DNA of 57,909 bases, taken from Burkholderiales bacterium (lineage in GTDB: Bacteria; Pseudomonadota; Gammaproteobacteria; Burkholderiales; Burkholderiaceae_C). The position numbers and the translations under genes were made by a program. This document shows, one piece after another, positions 27,910 to 37,779 of this stretch; position 1 is the first letter of the stretch; each line of letters starts with the position of its first letter. The notes beneath the pieces were generated by a model that ran no database searches, was not told where the DNA came from, and saw only the letters and a program-made list of their open reading frames with translations. Where the stretch lies: contig JAPLPQ010000100.1 in NCBI GenBank assembly GCA_026400105.1, forward strand, positions 1 to 57,909. The letters are read 5' to 3'.

Positions 27910-28812
27910 ATGGAAGATGCCCGGGCGGCGGCATCGGCACCGCCCTTGCCGGCAGTGGACGGGGCGGTCCGACTGCATGAGTTGCGTCGCTCGCTGAGCC
28001 GACTGGGCTGGCGCTTGGTTCTGTTGAACCTGTCGCTGCTGCTGCTGGCCGTTACGGCTGGGTATGCCGCCCTGGTCATGGATCTGTTGCCGCCCGGCAG
28101 CGCCCCGTTGCTGGCGCTGTGCAGCGCCGCCATGGTGCTGTTCTCCAGCCTGCTGTGCTTGCTGCTGCGTTTGACGGTGGTTCGTGAGGTGCTCGCTGCG
28201 CTGAGCGCTGCCGAGGCCGGCCTGCGCAGCGCCGATGCCGAGTCCAGGCGGCGTGCCTGCCTGGTCGAACTCACGGCAAGCCTGCAGCAGGCCCAGAGCC
28301 CGGCTGAACTGGCCCGGCAACTGCTGTCCGGTCTGGCGCGCAGTTTGCCGCTTCACCAGGGGCTGTGCTGCTACTGGGACGAGGGCAGTCAGTCCCTGAA
28401 CGCGGCGGCGCGCTATGGCGCCGACGGTGCCAATGAGGCCCAGGTACTGGTGCGCCAGCCCGAGCTCGGGCCCCTGCTGCTCGAGGTCGCGCGTTCGCGC
28501 CGCGCCATCACCCTGCGCCAGCCGGGTGCCCGTTACCTGCGCATCAGCTCGGGCCTGGGCGATGCCGAGCCGGCCGAGCTGCTGATCCACCCGATCGAGC
28601 ACCGGGGCCGTCTGTTCGGCCTGCTCGAACTCGCCAGCCTGCAGCCGTTCGGAGAAGCCGCAGGCCTGTTGATCGAGGAGATCGCGCCGGTCTTTGCGAT
28701 GTGCCTCGACATCCTGCAGCGGGCCGAGCGCAGCGAGACGCTGCTCGAGCAGATCCGGGTGGCCGAGGCCATGCGCCAGACGGCTCCGCAAGCTGGCGGG
28801 GGGACGGCATGA
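27910..28812 (+). CDS. Membrane GAF-domain protein, first gene of the signalling operon
   Basis: A protein of about 300 residues. Two hydrophobic segments near the N-terminus (about 35-57 and 65-90) are followed by a coiled region and a GAF-like domain (about 115-270). There is no kinase, cyclase or receiver domain, so it is a sensor or accessory protein. Its GAF domain resembles those of the next two proteins, with shared stretches [10 protein letters not shown] and [11 protein letters not shown]. The start at 27910 is backed by GGAGG ten bases upstream; a GTG at 27907 or ATG at 27880 are alternatives. Its stop overlaps the kinase start as ATGA. No function is known to me for this architecture. 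Confidence 0.72.
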   Translation: MEDARAAASAPPLPAVDGAVRLHELRRSLSRLGWRLVLLNLSLLLLAVTAGYAALVMDLLPPGSAPLLALCSAAMVLFSSLLCLLLRLTVVREVLAALSAAEAGLRSADAESRRRACLVELTASLQQAQSPAELARQLLSGLARSLPLHQGLCCYWDEGSQSLNAAARYGADGANEAQVLVRQPELGPLLLEVARSRRAITLRQPGARYLRISSGLGDAEPAELLIHPIEHRGRLFGLLELASLQPFGEAAGLLIEEIAPVFAMCLDILQRAERSETLLEQIRVAEAMRQTAPQAGGGTA

Positions 28813-31800
28813 AGCTGCGCCGCATCAATGCCAGCGCGATCGCGCTCTACCTCATGCTCGCGCTGCTCAATGCCGGAGCGCTGCTGCTGCTCGACCATCT
28901 CTCGCAGCGCCGGCAGGTGGTGCAGGAGCGCCAGTCGATGGCCAGTCGGCAGGCCGAGCGCTTCCTCGAAGCGGACCGCTATCTGACCAACCAGGTCCGG
29001 GCCTTCGTCGTGACTGGCGACCCGGTCTACGAACGCGATTACCGGCAGGAGGCCCAGGTCACGCGCCGCTTCGAGCAGGCGCAGGCGGCGCTCGAAGGCC
29101 TGGGCCTGCCCAGGCACGAGATCGCGCTGATCGAGCTGGCCAAGTCCCGCTCCGACGCGCTGATGCAGATCGAGACGCTGGCGATGGACGAGCGCAAGGC
29201 CGGCCGGACCGAGCAGGCGCTCGGGCTGGTGTTCGGTGCGTCCTACGAGGAGGCGCTCGACGGCATCCACGAGCCGGTGCAGCGCCTGCGGCGACAGGTC
29301 GAGCAGCGCCTGTCCGATGAGCGGCATCTGGCCGAGCGTCAGCTGCGCCTGGCCTGGCATGTCAGCCTGGGGCTGACCCTGCTCAGCACGCTGGCCGTGA
29401 TGGCCATGCTGGGCTATTACTACAGCCGGCGCGTGCTGCGGCCGCTGTCAGCGATGAACGAGCAGGTGCTGGCGATGAAGGCGGGGCTGGCCTTCGAGCC
29501 GCTCGATTGCGTGCATGAGCGCAGCGAGGTCGGCGAACTCGCGCGTTCACTGGCCCTGTACAGCGCCACGCGCGAGCAGGTGGCGCAGGAGCAATGGGCC
29601 AAGTCGCACCAGGCCCGCATCGCGACCCTGCTGCAGGCCTGCGGCAGCTTCAGCGAGCTGGCGCAGCGCTTCCTGTCCGAGGTCTGTCCGCTGCTGCAGG
29701 TCGGTCACGGCGTTTTCTATGTGCTGGACGCCGAACACCACCAGCTGCGCCTGATCGCTCAGTACGCACATTCCGAGCGCAAGGGGCTGGCGCAGCGCTT
29801 CGACCTCGGCGAAAGCCTGGTCGGCCAGTGCGCGCTCGAGAAGGCCCCGATCCAGATCACCCGCCCGCCGGCCGACTATGTCCGGATCGCCAGCAGCCTG
29901 GGCGAAGCGTCGCCCGAGGCCATCCTCGCGCTGCCCGTGCTGAGCGGGGGCAAGGTGCTGGCCGTGATCGAGCTGGCCGCGCTGCGCCTGTTCGGGCCGC
30001 GCGAGGAGGGCTTGCTCGAGGGCCTGCTGCCGATGCTCGCGATGGGGCTCGAGATCCTCGAGCGCAATGTCAGGACCCAGCGCCTGCTCGAGGCCACGCA
30101 GGAACAGGCCAAGGAGCTCGCGCGCCAGAAGGCGGAGATCGAAACCCAGCGCCTTTCGATCTCCGCCATCCTCGACGAACAGAACGCGATCTTCGAGTCG
30201 GTCACCAGCGGCATCGTCGTGCTGCGCCGTCAGCAGGTCGTCAAATGCAACCAGCACCTGGGCTGGCTGCTGGGCCGGTCCTGCTCGGAACTGGTGGGCC
30301 GCAGCATGCTGAACTGGTTCGCCGACGCCGACAGCCGCGAGCGCATCGAGCGCAGCAGCGAGCAGATCCGGCGCGGCGAGCCGGTGCGGCTCGAGGCCGC
30401 CATGCTGCGCCAGGACGGCAGCCAGATCTGGGTCCGGCTCAATGGCCATGCGATCGACCTCAACGACCTGTCGCAGGGGGTGGTCTGGACGCTCGACGAC
30501 ATTTCGGAGGAGCGCCATGTCGCCGACGAAATGCGCCGGGCACGCGAGCTGGCCGAGGACGCGGCGCGCACCAAGAGCAGTTTCCTGGCCAATATGAGCC
30601 ACGAGATCCGCACGCCGATGAACGCGATCATCGGCATGGCCCATCTGCTGCACAAGTCGGGCCTGAGTCCGCGTCAGCAGGATTACCTCGGCAAGATCCA
30701 GCGCTCGAGCCAGCACCTGCTCGGCATCATCAACGACATCCTGGACTTCTCGAAGATCGAGGCCGGCAAGCTCACGATCGAATCGACCGACTTCGAGCTC
30801 GACGCCGTGCTCGAGAACGTCGCCAACCTGGTCGGCGAGAAGGCCGGCAGTAAGGGGCTCGAACTGGTGTTCGAGATCGAACCCGGCCTGACCCAGGCCC
30901 TGGTCGGTGACCCGCTGCGCCTGGGCCAGATCCTGGTCAATTACTGCAACAACGCGGTCAAGTTCACCGAGCATGGCGAGATCCGGGTCAAGGTGTCGCA
31001 GCGCGAGGCGGGCGAGCGCGATGTCCTGCTGCATTTCGCGGTCCAGGACACCGGCATCGGCCTGAGCGAGGAGCAGCGCGGACGCCTGTTCCAGAGCTTC
31101 AGCCAGGCCGACCGCTCGACCTCGCGCCGCTACGGCGGCACCGGACTCGGGCTGGCGATCTCCAAGAGCCTGGCCCAGCTGATGGGCGGGGAGGTCGGGG
31201 TCGAGTCCGAGCTGGGCCGGGGTTCTACCTTCTGGTTCACCGCGCGCCTGGGCAAGGGCGAGCGCCAGCCGCAAGCCCACCTGCCGCGGCTCGACCTGCG
31301 CGGCTGCCGGGTGCTGGTGATCGAGGACAACGAGTATTCCCGCACCGCACTGACCGAGATGCTGGTCGCGATGAGCTTTCGGGTCGCGGCCGTGGCCAGC
31401 GGCGAGGCGGGCGTGGAGGCGGTGCGCTTCGCTGCGGCCGAGGACCAGCCTTTCGGCGTCGTCTTCACCGACTGGCAGATGCCCGGCGTCGACGGACTCG
31501 AAGCCGGGCGTCGCATCCTGGCCCTGGGCCTGCAGCCGCCGCCGCATCTGGTCATGGTCACGGCCTATGGCCGCGACGAGGTTGCCGCCGCCGCCGATGC
31601 GGCCGGTTTCGACAGCGTGCTGACCAAGCCGGTCAATCCCTCGCAGTTGTTCGATGCCGTCATGCGGGCGCTGGGCGAGCAGCCGGCATCGCCAGTCACG
31701 CCGGGCGAAGCCGCCGAGGCCGAGCCTGATCTGGCAGCCATCGCCGGCGCGCGGCTGCTGCTGGCCGAGGACAACGAGCTCAACCAGGAAGTGGCGGTCG

Positions 31801-32849
31801 AACTGCTCGGCGATGCCGGTCTGGTGGTCGAGGTGGCCGACAACGGCCGCGCGGCGCTCGACAAGCTGTTGCAGCATGGCGCGGGCTATTACGACGCGGT
31901 GCTGATGGACATGCAGATGCCGGTGCTCGATGGACTGGGCGCGACGCTCGAGATCCGCAAGCTGGCGCAGTTTGCCCGCCTGCCCGTCATCGCGATGACA
32001 GCCAACGCGATGCAGGGCGACCGCGAGCGCTGCCTGGAAGTCGGCATGAACGACTATGTCGCCAAGCCGATCGAACCCAACCAGCTCTGGCGCTCCTTGC
32101 TGCGCTGGATTCCGGCGCGCGCAGGTCGCCAGACCAACGCCTCGATCAGCTCGACCAGCTCGAACCCTTCGACCGGGGCAGCTGCCGCCCAGCCTGCGCC
32201 CAGCCCCGACCAGGAGATCGACCTCTCCTTGCCGGCTGGCATTGCCGGTCTCGATACCCGGCTGGGCCTGGCCCGGACCGCCGGCAAGACCGCGCTCTAC
32301 GGTCGCCTGCTGCAGAAGTTCGTGCTGCTCGAGGGCAATGCGATCGGCCAGGTGCGGGCCGCGCTCGATGCCAGCGATGCGGTCGCTGCCGAGCGCGCGG
32401 CGCACACGCTCAAAGGCACGGCGGGCAGCATAGGAGCGACCGCCTTGCAGGCTGAGGCCGCCGCGCTCGAACAGGCGCTGCATGAGCGCGCGGCGCGGGC
32501 CGTGCTCGAGCCCCTGCTGGCGACCTGCTCGGCCCAGCTCGAGCCGCTGGTCTCGGCACTCGCCGCATGGCTGGCGGCCAGTCAGGCTGCCGGTCAGCAG
32601 CAGCCCGATGTCGCGCCGGTCGAGCCGCCCGATGCGCAGGCGCTGCGTGCCGCGCTGCAGCGGATCGAGCGCTTGCTGCTGGACTCCGACTCTGCCGTCG
32701 AGCAGGCCTGGGACCAGGACGCCGTGCTGTTGCGCTTTCTGCTTGGCCCACGCTGGGGCGAGGTGGACGCCGCGCTGCGCAGCTTCGATTACGAGCAGGC
32801 GCTGCAAGCCTTGCGCGAGGCCGCGCGCGTCAGCGGGGTGACTACATGA
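28809..32849 (+). CDS. Hybrid sensor histidine kinase (GAF-PAS-HisKA-HATPase-REC-REC-Hpt)
   Basis: A 1346-residue inner-membrane kinase. An N-terminal helix (about 10-28) and a second helix (about 180-203) bracket a periplasmic helical sensor. HAMP-like linker (205-255), GAF (265-415) and PAS (450-575) follow. HisKA has the phospho-acceptor H598 in [11 protein letters not shown]. The ATPase domain has [16 protein letters not shown] and [11 protein letters not shown]. Two receiver domains carry D888 (FTDWQMPG) and D1034 ([11 protein letters not shown]). A C-terminal Hpt domain has H1199 ([11 protein letters not shown]), followed by a further helical tail. This is a complete phosphorelay in one chain. 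The likely output partner is the REC/HD-GYP protein two genes on; all four genes overlap by ATGA. Confidence 0.93.
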   Translation: MKLRRINASAIALYLMLALLNAGALLLLDHLSQRRQVVQERQSMASRQAERFLEADRYLTNQVRAFVVTGDPVYERDYRQEAQVTRRFEQAQAALEGLGLPRHEIALIELAKSRSDALMQIETLAMDERKAGRTEQALGLVFGASYEEALDGIHEPVQRLRRQVEQRLSDERHLAERQLRLAWHVSLGLTLLSTLAVMAMLGYYYSRRVLRPLSAMNEQVLAMKAGLAFEPLDCVHERSEVGELARSLALYSATREQVAQEQWAKSHQARIATLLQACGSFSELAQRFLSEVCPLLQVGHGVFYVLDAEHHQLRLIAQYAHSERKGLAQRFDLGESLVGQCALEKAPIQITRPPADYVRIASSLGEASPEAILALPVLSGGKVLAVIELAALRLFGPREEGLLEGLLPMLAMGLEILERNVRTQRLLEATQEQAKELARQKAEIETQRLSISAILDEQNAIFESVTSGIVVLRRQQVVKCNQHLGWLLGRSCSELVGRSMLNWFADADSRERIERSSEQIRRGEPVRLEAAMLRQDGSQIWVRLNGHAIDLNDLSQGVVWTLDDISEERHVADEMRRARELAEDAARTKSSFLANMSHEIRTPMNAIIGMAHLLHKSGLSPRQQDYLGKIQRSSQHLLGIINDILDFSKIEAGKLTIESTDFELDAVLENVANLVGEKAGSKGLELVFEIEPGLTQALVGDPLRLGQILVNYCNNAVKFTEHGEIRVKVSQREAGERDVLLHFAVQDTGIGLSEEQRGRLFQSFSQADRSTSRRYGGTGLGLAISKSLAQLMGGEVGVESELGRGSTFWFTARLGKGERQPQAHLPRLDLRGCRVLVIEDNEYSRTALTEMLVAMSFRVAAVASGEAGVEAVRFAAAEDQPFGVVFTDWQMPGVDGLEAGRRILALGLQPPPHLVMVTAYGRDEVAAAADAAGFDSVLTKPVNPSQLFDAVMRALGEQPASPVTPGEAAEAEPDLAAIAGARLLLAEDNELNQEVAVELLGDAGLVVEVADNGRAALDKLLQHGAGYYDAVLMDMQMPVLDGLGATLEIRKLAQFARLPVIAMTANAMQGDRERCLEVGMNDYVAKPIEPNQLWRSLLRWIPARAGRQTNASISSTSSNPSTGAAAAQPAPSPDQEIDLSLPAGIAGLDTRLGLARTAGKTALYGRLLQKFVLLEGNAIGQVRAALDASDAVAAERAAHTLKGTAGSIGATALQAEAAALEQALHERAARAVLEPLLATCSAQLEPLVSALAAWLAASQAAGQQQPDVAPVEPPDAQALRAALQRIERLLLDSDSAVEQAWDQDAVLLRFLLGPRWGEVDAALRSFDYEQALQALREAARVSGVTT

Positions 32850-34525
32850 ACCGGTTCAAGCTGGACCTGCTGCAGGGGCTGGTGCTTTACGCCCCGGTCT
32901 TTCGGGTGCTGGCGGTCTGCCTGTCCCTGCTGGTTGGCTGGCTGACGGCCGGCCTGTATCAGCGCTCGGACGAGATCGACCTGCGCCATCTGCTCACGAC
33001 GCTGGCGCAACGTCATGCGGTCCAGTTGTCCGAGGAGGTCCTGCGTGGCCGTGCCATGGGGGCGGCGGCCATGCTTGGCATCAACGAGCCGGTGTTGAAG
33101 GCGCTGGTCCAGGGCCGGCTGGCACCCGACGCGCCGCAGCTGCTCGAGCGTCTGGAGCCGGTGCGGCGGGCGCTCGATGCCGAGAGCATTGCGGTCATGG
33201 ATGCCAGTGGTCGCGTGCTCGCGCAGGCCCCCCGCCATTCGGCCAGCATCGGACAGCAGCGGCAGGACATGCCTTACTGGCAGCAAGCCTTTGCTGGTCA
33301 GGAAAATGTCTACCCGCTGGCCGAGGGCGAACTGCCACCTCGGCGCAGTTTCCTGCTGGCCGCCCCGATCTATGCCCAGGCCCAGCGTGGCGGCCTGGTA
33401 GTCGGTGTGCTGGCGATCAAGCTTTCGGCCGAAAGCCTCGATACCAGCTTGCGCCGGCTCGGCGAGCATGCCTTGCTGCTGTCGCCCCAGGGCCTGGTCT
33501 ATGCGAGCAGCGATGACGCCTGGAACTTCAGCCTGGCGCGCGAGATCGCTGCCGATCAGCTGGCCGGCCTGGCCACGCAGTTCGGGCCGACCTTCACCGC
33601 TGGCGCCAGGCCGCCACAACTGCCCTTCGATCCGTCACAGGATGCGGTCGAGCTGCTGGGCGTGCGACACCTGCGGGTGCGTGCCAGCCTGCAATGGCCC
33701 GATGCCGCCGGTCGCTGGCAGCTGCTGCTGCTGGCCTCGCCGTCGCATCAGATGTCGCTGCTCGGGCGGGCCCTGGTCGGCGTCATTTCCGGCTTGCTGG
33801 TCCTGACCCTCTTGCTGCTGCTGCTGCGCGCGGCGCACAACCAGCTGGCCGGCCGCGCGGCCTTGGCCCGCAGCGAGGCGGCCTCGCGCGAACTCATGCA
33901 GCTGGCCCAGTTCAAGCAGCGCCAGTCCGAGCTGTCGCTGCAGTTGCAGCACGCCCGCGAGCTGCCCGCCTTGACCCTGGCCCTGTTTGCCGAGATCGGG
34001 CGCTACCTGCCCGTGCACCAGGGTTGCCTGTACTGCGTCGAGCCCGACCCGGCTGGCCAACCGGAGCTGCACCTGGCGGGCAGTTACGCGACCGCGTCGG
34101 CGCCCGAGAGGGTGGTCATCGGCGACGGGCTGCTGGGCCAATGCGCGCGCGAGCGGCGCAGCCTGACCTTCTCCGAGGTACCGGCCGGCTTCTGGACCCT
34201 GGAGTCCGGCCTGGGCCAGGCGCTGCCGCGCGCGCTGCTGCTGCTGCCGATCATGCGCAACGAGGTGCTGATCGGCGTGCTCGAGCTGGCCTCGATGGAG
34301 CCGGACGGCGACCGGATCGAAGCCATGCTTGAAGGCCTGTTGCCGGTGCTGGCGACCAATCTCGAGGTGCTGCTGGCCGAGCGCCGCCTCGAGCGCCTGC
34401 TGGCCGAGGCGCGTGCGCAGGCCAGGACTGATCCGGCACCGGTCGACGGGCGAGCAGACTTGGATTACGCTGGCACCGACAAGCCGGGCGCAGTAGCTGT
34501 CTGCCAGGCCCCTGGCATTGAATGA
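32846..34525 (+). CDS. Membrane Cache-GAF sensor protein without output domain
   Basis: A 559-residue protein. TM1 (about 15-37) and TM2 (about 304-328) flank a periplasmic domain with the Cache pattern, including [10 protein letters not shown] and [12 protein letters not shown] cytoplasmic helical stretch and a GAF domain follow (about 365-515), then a short disordered tail. No kinase, GGDEF, EAL or methyl-accepting domain is present, although the periplasmic part looks like that of C4-dicarboxylate-type kinases. The GAF domain is related to those in the two upstream proteins. It probably modulates the kinase or the HD-GYP protein by direct contact. Start and stop both overlap neighbours by ATGA. 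Confidence 0.8.
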   Translation: MNRFKLDLLQGLVLYAPVFRVLAVCLSLLVGWLTAGLYQRSDEIDLRHLLTTLAQRHAVQLSEEVLRGRAMGAAAMLGINEPVLKALVQGRLAPDAPQLLERLEPVRRALDAESIAVMDASGRVLAQAPRHSASIGQQRQDMPYWQQAFAGQENVYPLAEGELPPRRSFLLAAPIYAQAQRGGLVVGVLAIKLSAESLDTSLRRLGEHALLLSPQGLVYASSDDAWNFSLAREIAADQLAGLATQFGPTFTAGARPPQLPFDPSQDAVELLGVRHLRVRASLQWPDAAGRWQLLLLASPSHQMSLLGRALVGVISGLLVLTLLLLLLRAAHNQLAGRAALARSEAASRELMQLAQFKQRQSELSLQLQHARELPALTLALFAEIGRYLPVHQGCLYCVEPDPAGQPELHLAGSYATASAPERVVIGDGLLGQCARERRSLTFSEVPAGFWTLESGLGQALPRALLLLPIMRNEVLIGVLELASMEPDGDRIEAMLEGLLPVLATNLEVLLAERRLERLLAEARAQARTDPAPVDGRADLDYAGTDKPGAVAVCQAPGIE

Positions 34526-35703
34526 ACTACCCTTTCCAGAGCATGCCGATGGACACCGACACCAACCACCCCGAGCCCGCCACCATCCTGGTGGTTGACG
34601 ACACCCCGGCCAACCTCTCGCTGATGACGGGCCTGCTGCGTGACGAATACAAGGTCAAGGCCGCGATCGATGGCGAGAAGGCCTTGCGCATCGCCCAGTC
34701 CTCCCCGCCGCCCGACCTGATCCTGCTCGACATCATGATGCCGGGTATGGACGGCTACGAGGTCTGCCGCCGGCTCAAGGCCGACCCCGCCACGCGCGAC
34801 ATCCCGGTGATCTTCCTGACCGCCAAGAGCGGGGTCGAGGACGAGAAGATGGGCCTCGACCTGGGGGCGGTCGACTACATCACCAAGCCGATCAGTCCGC
34901 CGATCGTGATGGCCCGGGTCCGCAACCATCTGGTGCTCAAGGCCAGCGCCGATTTCCTGCGCGACAAGGCCGATTACCTCGAGAACGAGGTCGGCAAGCG
35001 TACCGCCGAGGTGATCGCGATCCAGGACGTGACCATCCTGGCGATGGCGTCGCTGGCTGAAACGCGCGACTCCGACACCGGCAACCATATCCGCCGCACC
35101 CAGCACTATGTCAAGGCGCTGGCGCTGAAACTGCGCGAGCTGCCGCGCCTGGCCGCGCTGCTCGATGACCGCTATATCCTGATGCTGTTCAAGTCGGCGC
35201 CGCTGCACGACATCGGCAAGGTCGGCATCCCGGACCGCATCCTGCTCAAGCCCGGCAAGCTCACGCCGGAGGAATTCGAGCTCATGAAGACGCACACCAC
35301 GCTCGGGCGCGACGCGATCCATGCCGCCGAGCGCCAGCTCGGCATGCCGGTCGAGTTCCTCAAGCTGGCCAAGGAGATCGCCTACAGCCACCAGGAGAAA
35401 TGGGATGGCTCCGGCTATCCCGAGGGGCTCAAGGGCGAGGCGATTCCCCTGTCGGCCCGGCTGATGGCGCTGGCCGATGTCTACGATGCGCTGATCAGCC
35501 GCCGGGTCTACAAGGAGGGCATGCCGCACGAGCAGGCGCTGGCCATCATCAGCGCCGGCCGCGGCCAGCATTTCGACCCCGACATGGTCGATGCCTTCCT
35601 GGCCATCCACGAGGAGTTCCACGCCATCGCGCAGCGCTACATCGACTCCGACAGCGAGATCGAGGCCAAGCGCCAGCATCTGGCGCGCCTGCACAACATC
35701 TGA
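34522..35703 (+). CDS. Response regulator with HD-GYP domain (cyclic-di-GMP phosphodiesterase)
   Basis: A 393-residue protein. A receiver domain (about 20-140) carries phospho-acceptor D70 in LILLDIMMPGMDG. A linker helix leads to an HD-GYP domain (about 165-370) with H229-D230 in LHDIGKVGIPD and the second motif HQEKWDGSGYP (H290). The catalytic pattern is intact, so it should hydrolyse cyclic-di-GMP, like RpfG. It is the natural output of the hybrid kinase upstream. Start chosen at 34522, overlapping the previous stop; an ATG at 34543 would also work. Last gene of the operon, convergent with pilC. Confidence 0.92.
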   Translation: MNYPFQSMPMDTDTNHPEPATILVVDDTPANLSLMTGLLRDEYKVKAAIDGEKALRIAQSSPPPDLILLDIMMPGMDGYEVCRRLKADPATRDIPVIFLTAKSGVEDEKMGLDLGAVDYITKPISPPIVMARVRNHLVLKASADFLRDKADYLENEVGKRTAEVIAIQDVTILAMASLAETRDSDTGNHIRRTQHYVKALALKLRELPRLAALLDDRYILMLFKSAPLHDIGKVGIPDRILLKPGKLTPEEFELMKTHTTLGRDAIHAAERQLGMPVEFLKLAKEIAYSHQEKWDGSGYPEGLKGEAIPLSARLMALADVYDALISRRVYKEGMPHEQALAIISAGRGQHFDPDMVDAFLAIHEEFHAIAQRYIDSDSEIEAKRQHLARLHNI

Positions 35704-35762
35704 GCCGGCTCAGGGGCTGCTGCGCAGCTGGCCCTGGCCCGGCCGGGCCCGGGCCTGCTGGC

Positions 35763-36977
35763 TCAGACCACCTGCCCGAGCTTGAAGATCGGCAGGTACA
35801 TCGCCACCACGATGCCGCCAATGATCGAGCCCAGCAGCACGATGATGATCGGCTCCATCAGGCTCGACAGACCGGCCACCATGTCGTCGACCTCCTGCTC
35901 GTAGAAGTCGGCCGCCTTGCCCAGCATATGGTCGATCGAGCCCGATTCCTCGCCGATCGCGCACATCTGCAGCACCATCGACGGGAAGATCCGGGTATTG
36001 GTCATGGCCTGGGTCAGGCTGGTGCCGGTCGAGACCTCCTGCTGGATCTTGACCGTGGCATCGGAGTAGACCGAGTTGCCCGACGAACCGCCCACCGAGT
36101 CGAGCGCCTCCACCAGCGGCACGCCGGCCGCGAACATGGTCGAGAGCGTGCGGGTCCAGCGCGCCACCACCGATTTTTCGACCAGCGCGCCGAAGATCGG
36201 CAGCTTGAGCAGCAGCCGGTCCATCAGGCGCTGCACTTTTTCGTTGCGGCGCCAGGCCTGCCGCAGGAAATAGAGTCCGGCCCCCAGGACACCGAAGACC
36301 AGCCACCACCAGGCGACGAAGAATTCGCTCATGGCGATCACGATCAGCGTCGGGGTCGGCAGGTCGGCACCGAAGGACGAGAACACTTCCTTGAAGGCCG
36401 GGATCACGAAAATCATGATCACCGTGACGACGATGATGGCGACCGTGATCACGGCCGCCGGATACATCAGGGCCGACCGGACCTTGCTCTTGAGTGCCTC
36501 CGACTTCTCGAGGTAGACCGCGAGCCGGTCGAGGATCTCCTCCAGGATGCCGGCGGTCTCGCCGGCCTCGATCAGGTTGCAGTAGAGGCCGCTGAAATGG
36601 AGCGGGTGCTTGCGGAAGGCGCTGCTCAGCGAGGTGCCGGTCTCGACCTCGTTGCGGATCTCGTTGAGCAGGCGGGTCATGTTGGGGTTCGGGTTGCCGC
36701 GACCGACGATGTCGAAGGCCTGCAGCAGCGGCACGCCCGCCTTCATCATGGTCGCGAGCTGGCGCGTGAAGATCGAGATGTCCTTGGGTCGGATCGAGCG
36801 GCCGCCCGACATCCGGCGCTTCCTGACCTTGAGCGGGACTATGCCCTGGCGCCGCAGCGCCGTCATGACCAGGTTGTCGCTGGCGGCACGGGTTTCGCCG
36901 CGCACGGGTTTGCCGCCGCGGTCCTTGCCCTCCCACTCGAAGACATACTCCTTGACCTTGTGTACCGCTGTGGCCAT
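35763..36977 (-). CDS. pilC: Type IV pilus inner-membrane platform protein PilC
   Basis: A 404-residue member of the GspF/PilC family, the inner-membrane platform on which the PilB and PilT motors act. Two repeated cytoplasmic domains (about 70-190 and 275-395) and three helices are seen. Family stretches include FTRQLATMMKAGVPLLQAFD and its second-copy equivalent RWTRTLSTMFAAGVPL, and IGEESGSIDHML. The start at 36977 has a G-rich ribosome site. pilB does not precede it: the upstream region leads divergently to accB. On its downstream side the signalling operon separates it from pilD. Confidence 0.96.
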   Translation of the reverse strand: MATAVHKVKEYVFEWEGKDRGGKPVRGETRAASDNLVMTALRRQGIVPLKVRKRRMSGGRSIRPKDISIFTRQLATMMKAGVPLLQAFDIVGRGNPNPNMTRLLNEIRNEVETGTSLSSAFRKHPLHFSGLYCNLIEAGETAGILEEILDRLAVYLEKSEALKSKVRSALMYPAAVITVAIIVVTVIMIFVIPAFKEVFSSFGADLPTPTLIVIAMSEFFVAWWWLVFGVLGAGLYFLRQAWRRNEKVQRLMDRLLLKLPIFGALVEKSVVARWTRTLSTMFAAGVPLVEALDSVGGSSGNSVYSDATVKIQQEVSTGTSLTQAMTNTRIFPSMVLQMCAIGEESGSIDHMLGKAADFYEQEVDDMVAGLSSLMEPIIIVLLGSIIGGIVVAMYLPIFKLGQVV

Positions 36978-37319
36978 GGCTTCCCCCCGTTTTGATTATT
37001 TGTCCACCCGACCCCCTCCGGGGGAGGGTGCGTCAGGCAGTTTAACCCTGCACGGGCCGGCTGGGTGCAATCCTGATCAGGCTTTGCTGCAGGCCGTTGC
37101 AGTGCCTTCGGGGCCGCGCACCGCAGGCGCTGGTGAAAGCCTGGATACGGTGGCGTTTTAAGGATTTCTTCCGGTTATTTCTCGCATTTGAGCGTGAAAA
37201 ACACCTTGTCTAGCACAAGTTCGATACGCCAAGCTTGCGGCATATCGTGTATATTCGGGCCCAATTTCACGTCGTTGTGGATACTTCGGTGCATTTTAGA
37301 TGCACCTCTTGGAGAAATT
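36978..37319. other. 342-base gap between pilC and accB
   Basis: No credible gene is seen. From left to right it holds the pilC ribosome site, a GC-rich hairpin CCCCC-TCC-GGGGG (37012-37024) without a T run, a featureless GC-rich part, and an AT-richer part from about 37160. The latter contains the likely accB promoter (TATATT at 37250-37255 as a possible -10) and the accB leader hairpin. The two divergent operons must both be started from here. Confidence 0.6.
37288..37306 (+). promoter_or_regulatory. Hairpin immediately before the accB ribosome site
   Basis: GGTGCAT (37288-37294) and ATGCACC (37300-37306) form a perfect 7-bp stem with a five-base loop. It ends four bases before the GGAG of accB (37311-37314). 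Folding would crowd the ribosome site. In E. coli accBC is autoregulated by AccB protein; whether this hairpin plays a part in this organism is inference. Confidence 0.5.
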
Positions 37320-37769
37320 ATGGATCTGCGCAAACTCAAGACCCTGATCGACCTGGTGTCGGAATCCAATGTCTCGGAACTGGAGATCACCGAGGCCGAA
37401 GGCAAGGTTCGAATCGTCAAGAGCGCGCCGGTTGGCGTCCAGCCCATGGTGGCCGCCGCTCCGGCCGCCGTCATGGCCGCGCCCGCAGTGGCTGTGGCGG
37501 CCCCCGTGGTCGTTGCCGAGCCCGAGGCCCCCAAGGGCCATGTGGTCAAGTCCCCGATGGTCGGCACCTTCTACCGCTCGGCCAGCCCGGGCGCCAAGGC
37601 CTTCGTCGAGATCGGCAGCCAGATCAAGGAAGGCGAGCCGATCTGCATCGTCGAGGCCATGAAGATTATGAACGAGATCGAGTCCGACAAGAGCGGTGTC
37701 GTGACCCAGATCCTGGTCGAGAACGGCCACGCTGTCGAATACGGTCAGCCCTTGTTCGTCATCGAATAA
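37320..37769 (+). CDS. accB: Acetyl-CoA carboxylase biotin carboxyl carrier protein
   Basis: A 149-residue BCCP subunit of acetyl-CoA carboxylase, which commits carbon to fatty acid synthesis. It has an N-terminal helical part [20 protein letters not shown], an Ala/Val/Pro-rich linker (about 45-75) and a biotinyl domain with the biotinylated lysine in [10 protein letters not shown]. The ATG at 37320 is preceded by TTGGAG. Upstream in-frame starts (from 37188) run through the promoter and hairpin and are rejected. accC follows after ten bases. Confidence 0.96.
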   Translation: MDLRKLKTLIDLVSESNVSELEITEAEGKVRIVKSAPVGVQPMVAAAPAAVMAAPAVAVAAPVVVAEPEAPKGHVVKSPMVGTFYRSASPGAKAFVEIGSQIKEGEPICIVEAMKIMNEIESDKSGVVTQILVENGHAVEYGQPLFVIE

Positions 37770-37779
37770 GGGGCGGCCC

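Noticed and set aside
29547..32807. Open frame of more than 1000 codons antisense to the hybrid kinase
   Set aside because: The sense strand holds every kinase, receiver and Hpt motif in order; the antisense product is low-complexity and lacks any fold signature.
37012..37024. GC hairpin CCCCC-TCC-GGGGG near pilC as a terminator
   Set aside because: It lies upstream of pilC, has no T run on either strand and no gene ends there.
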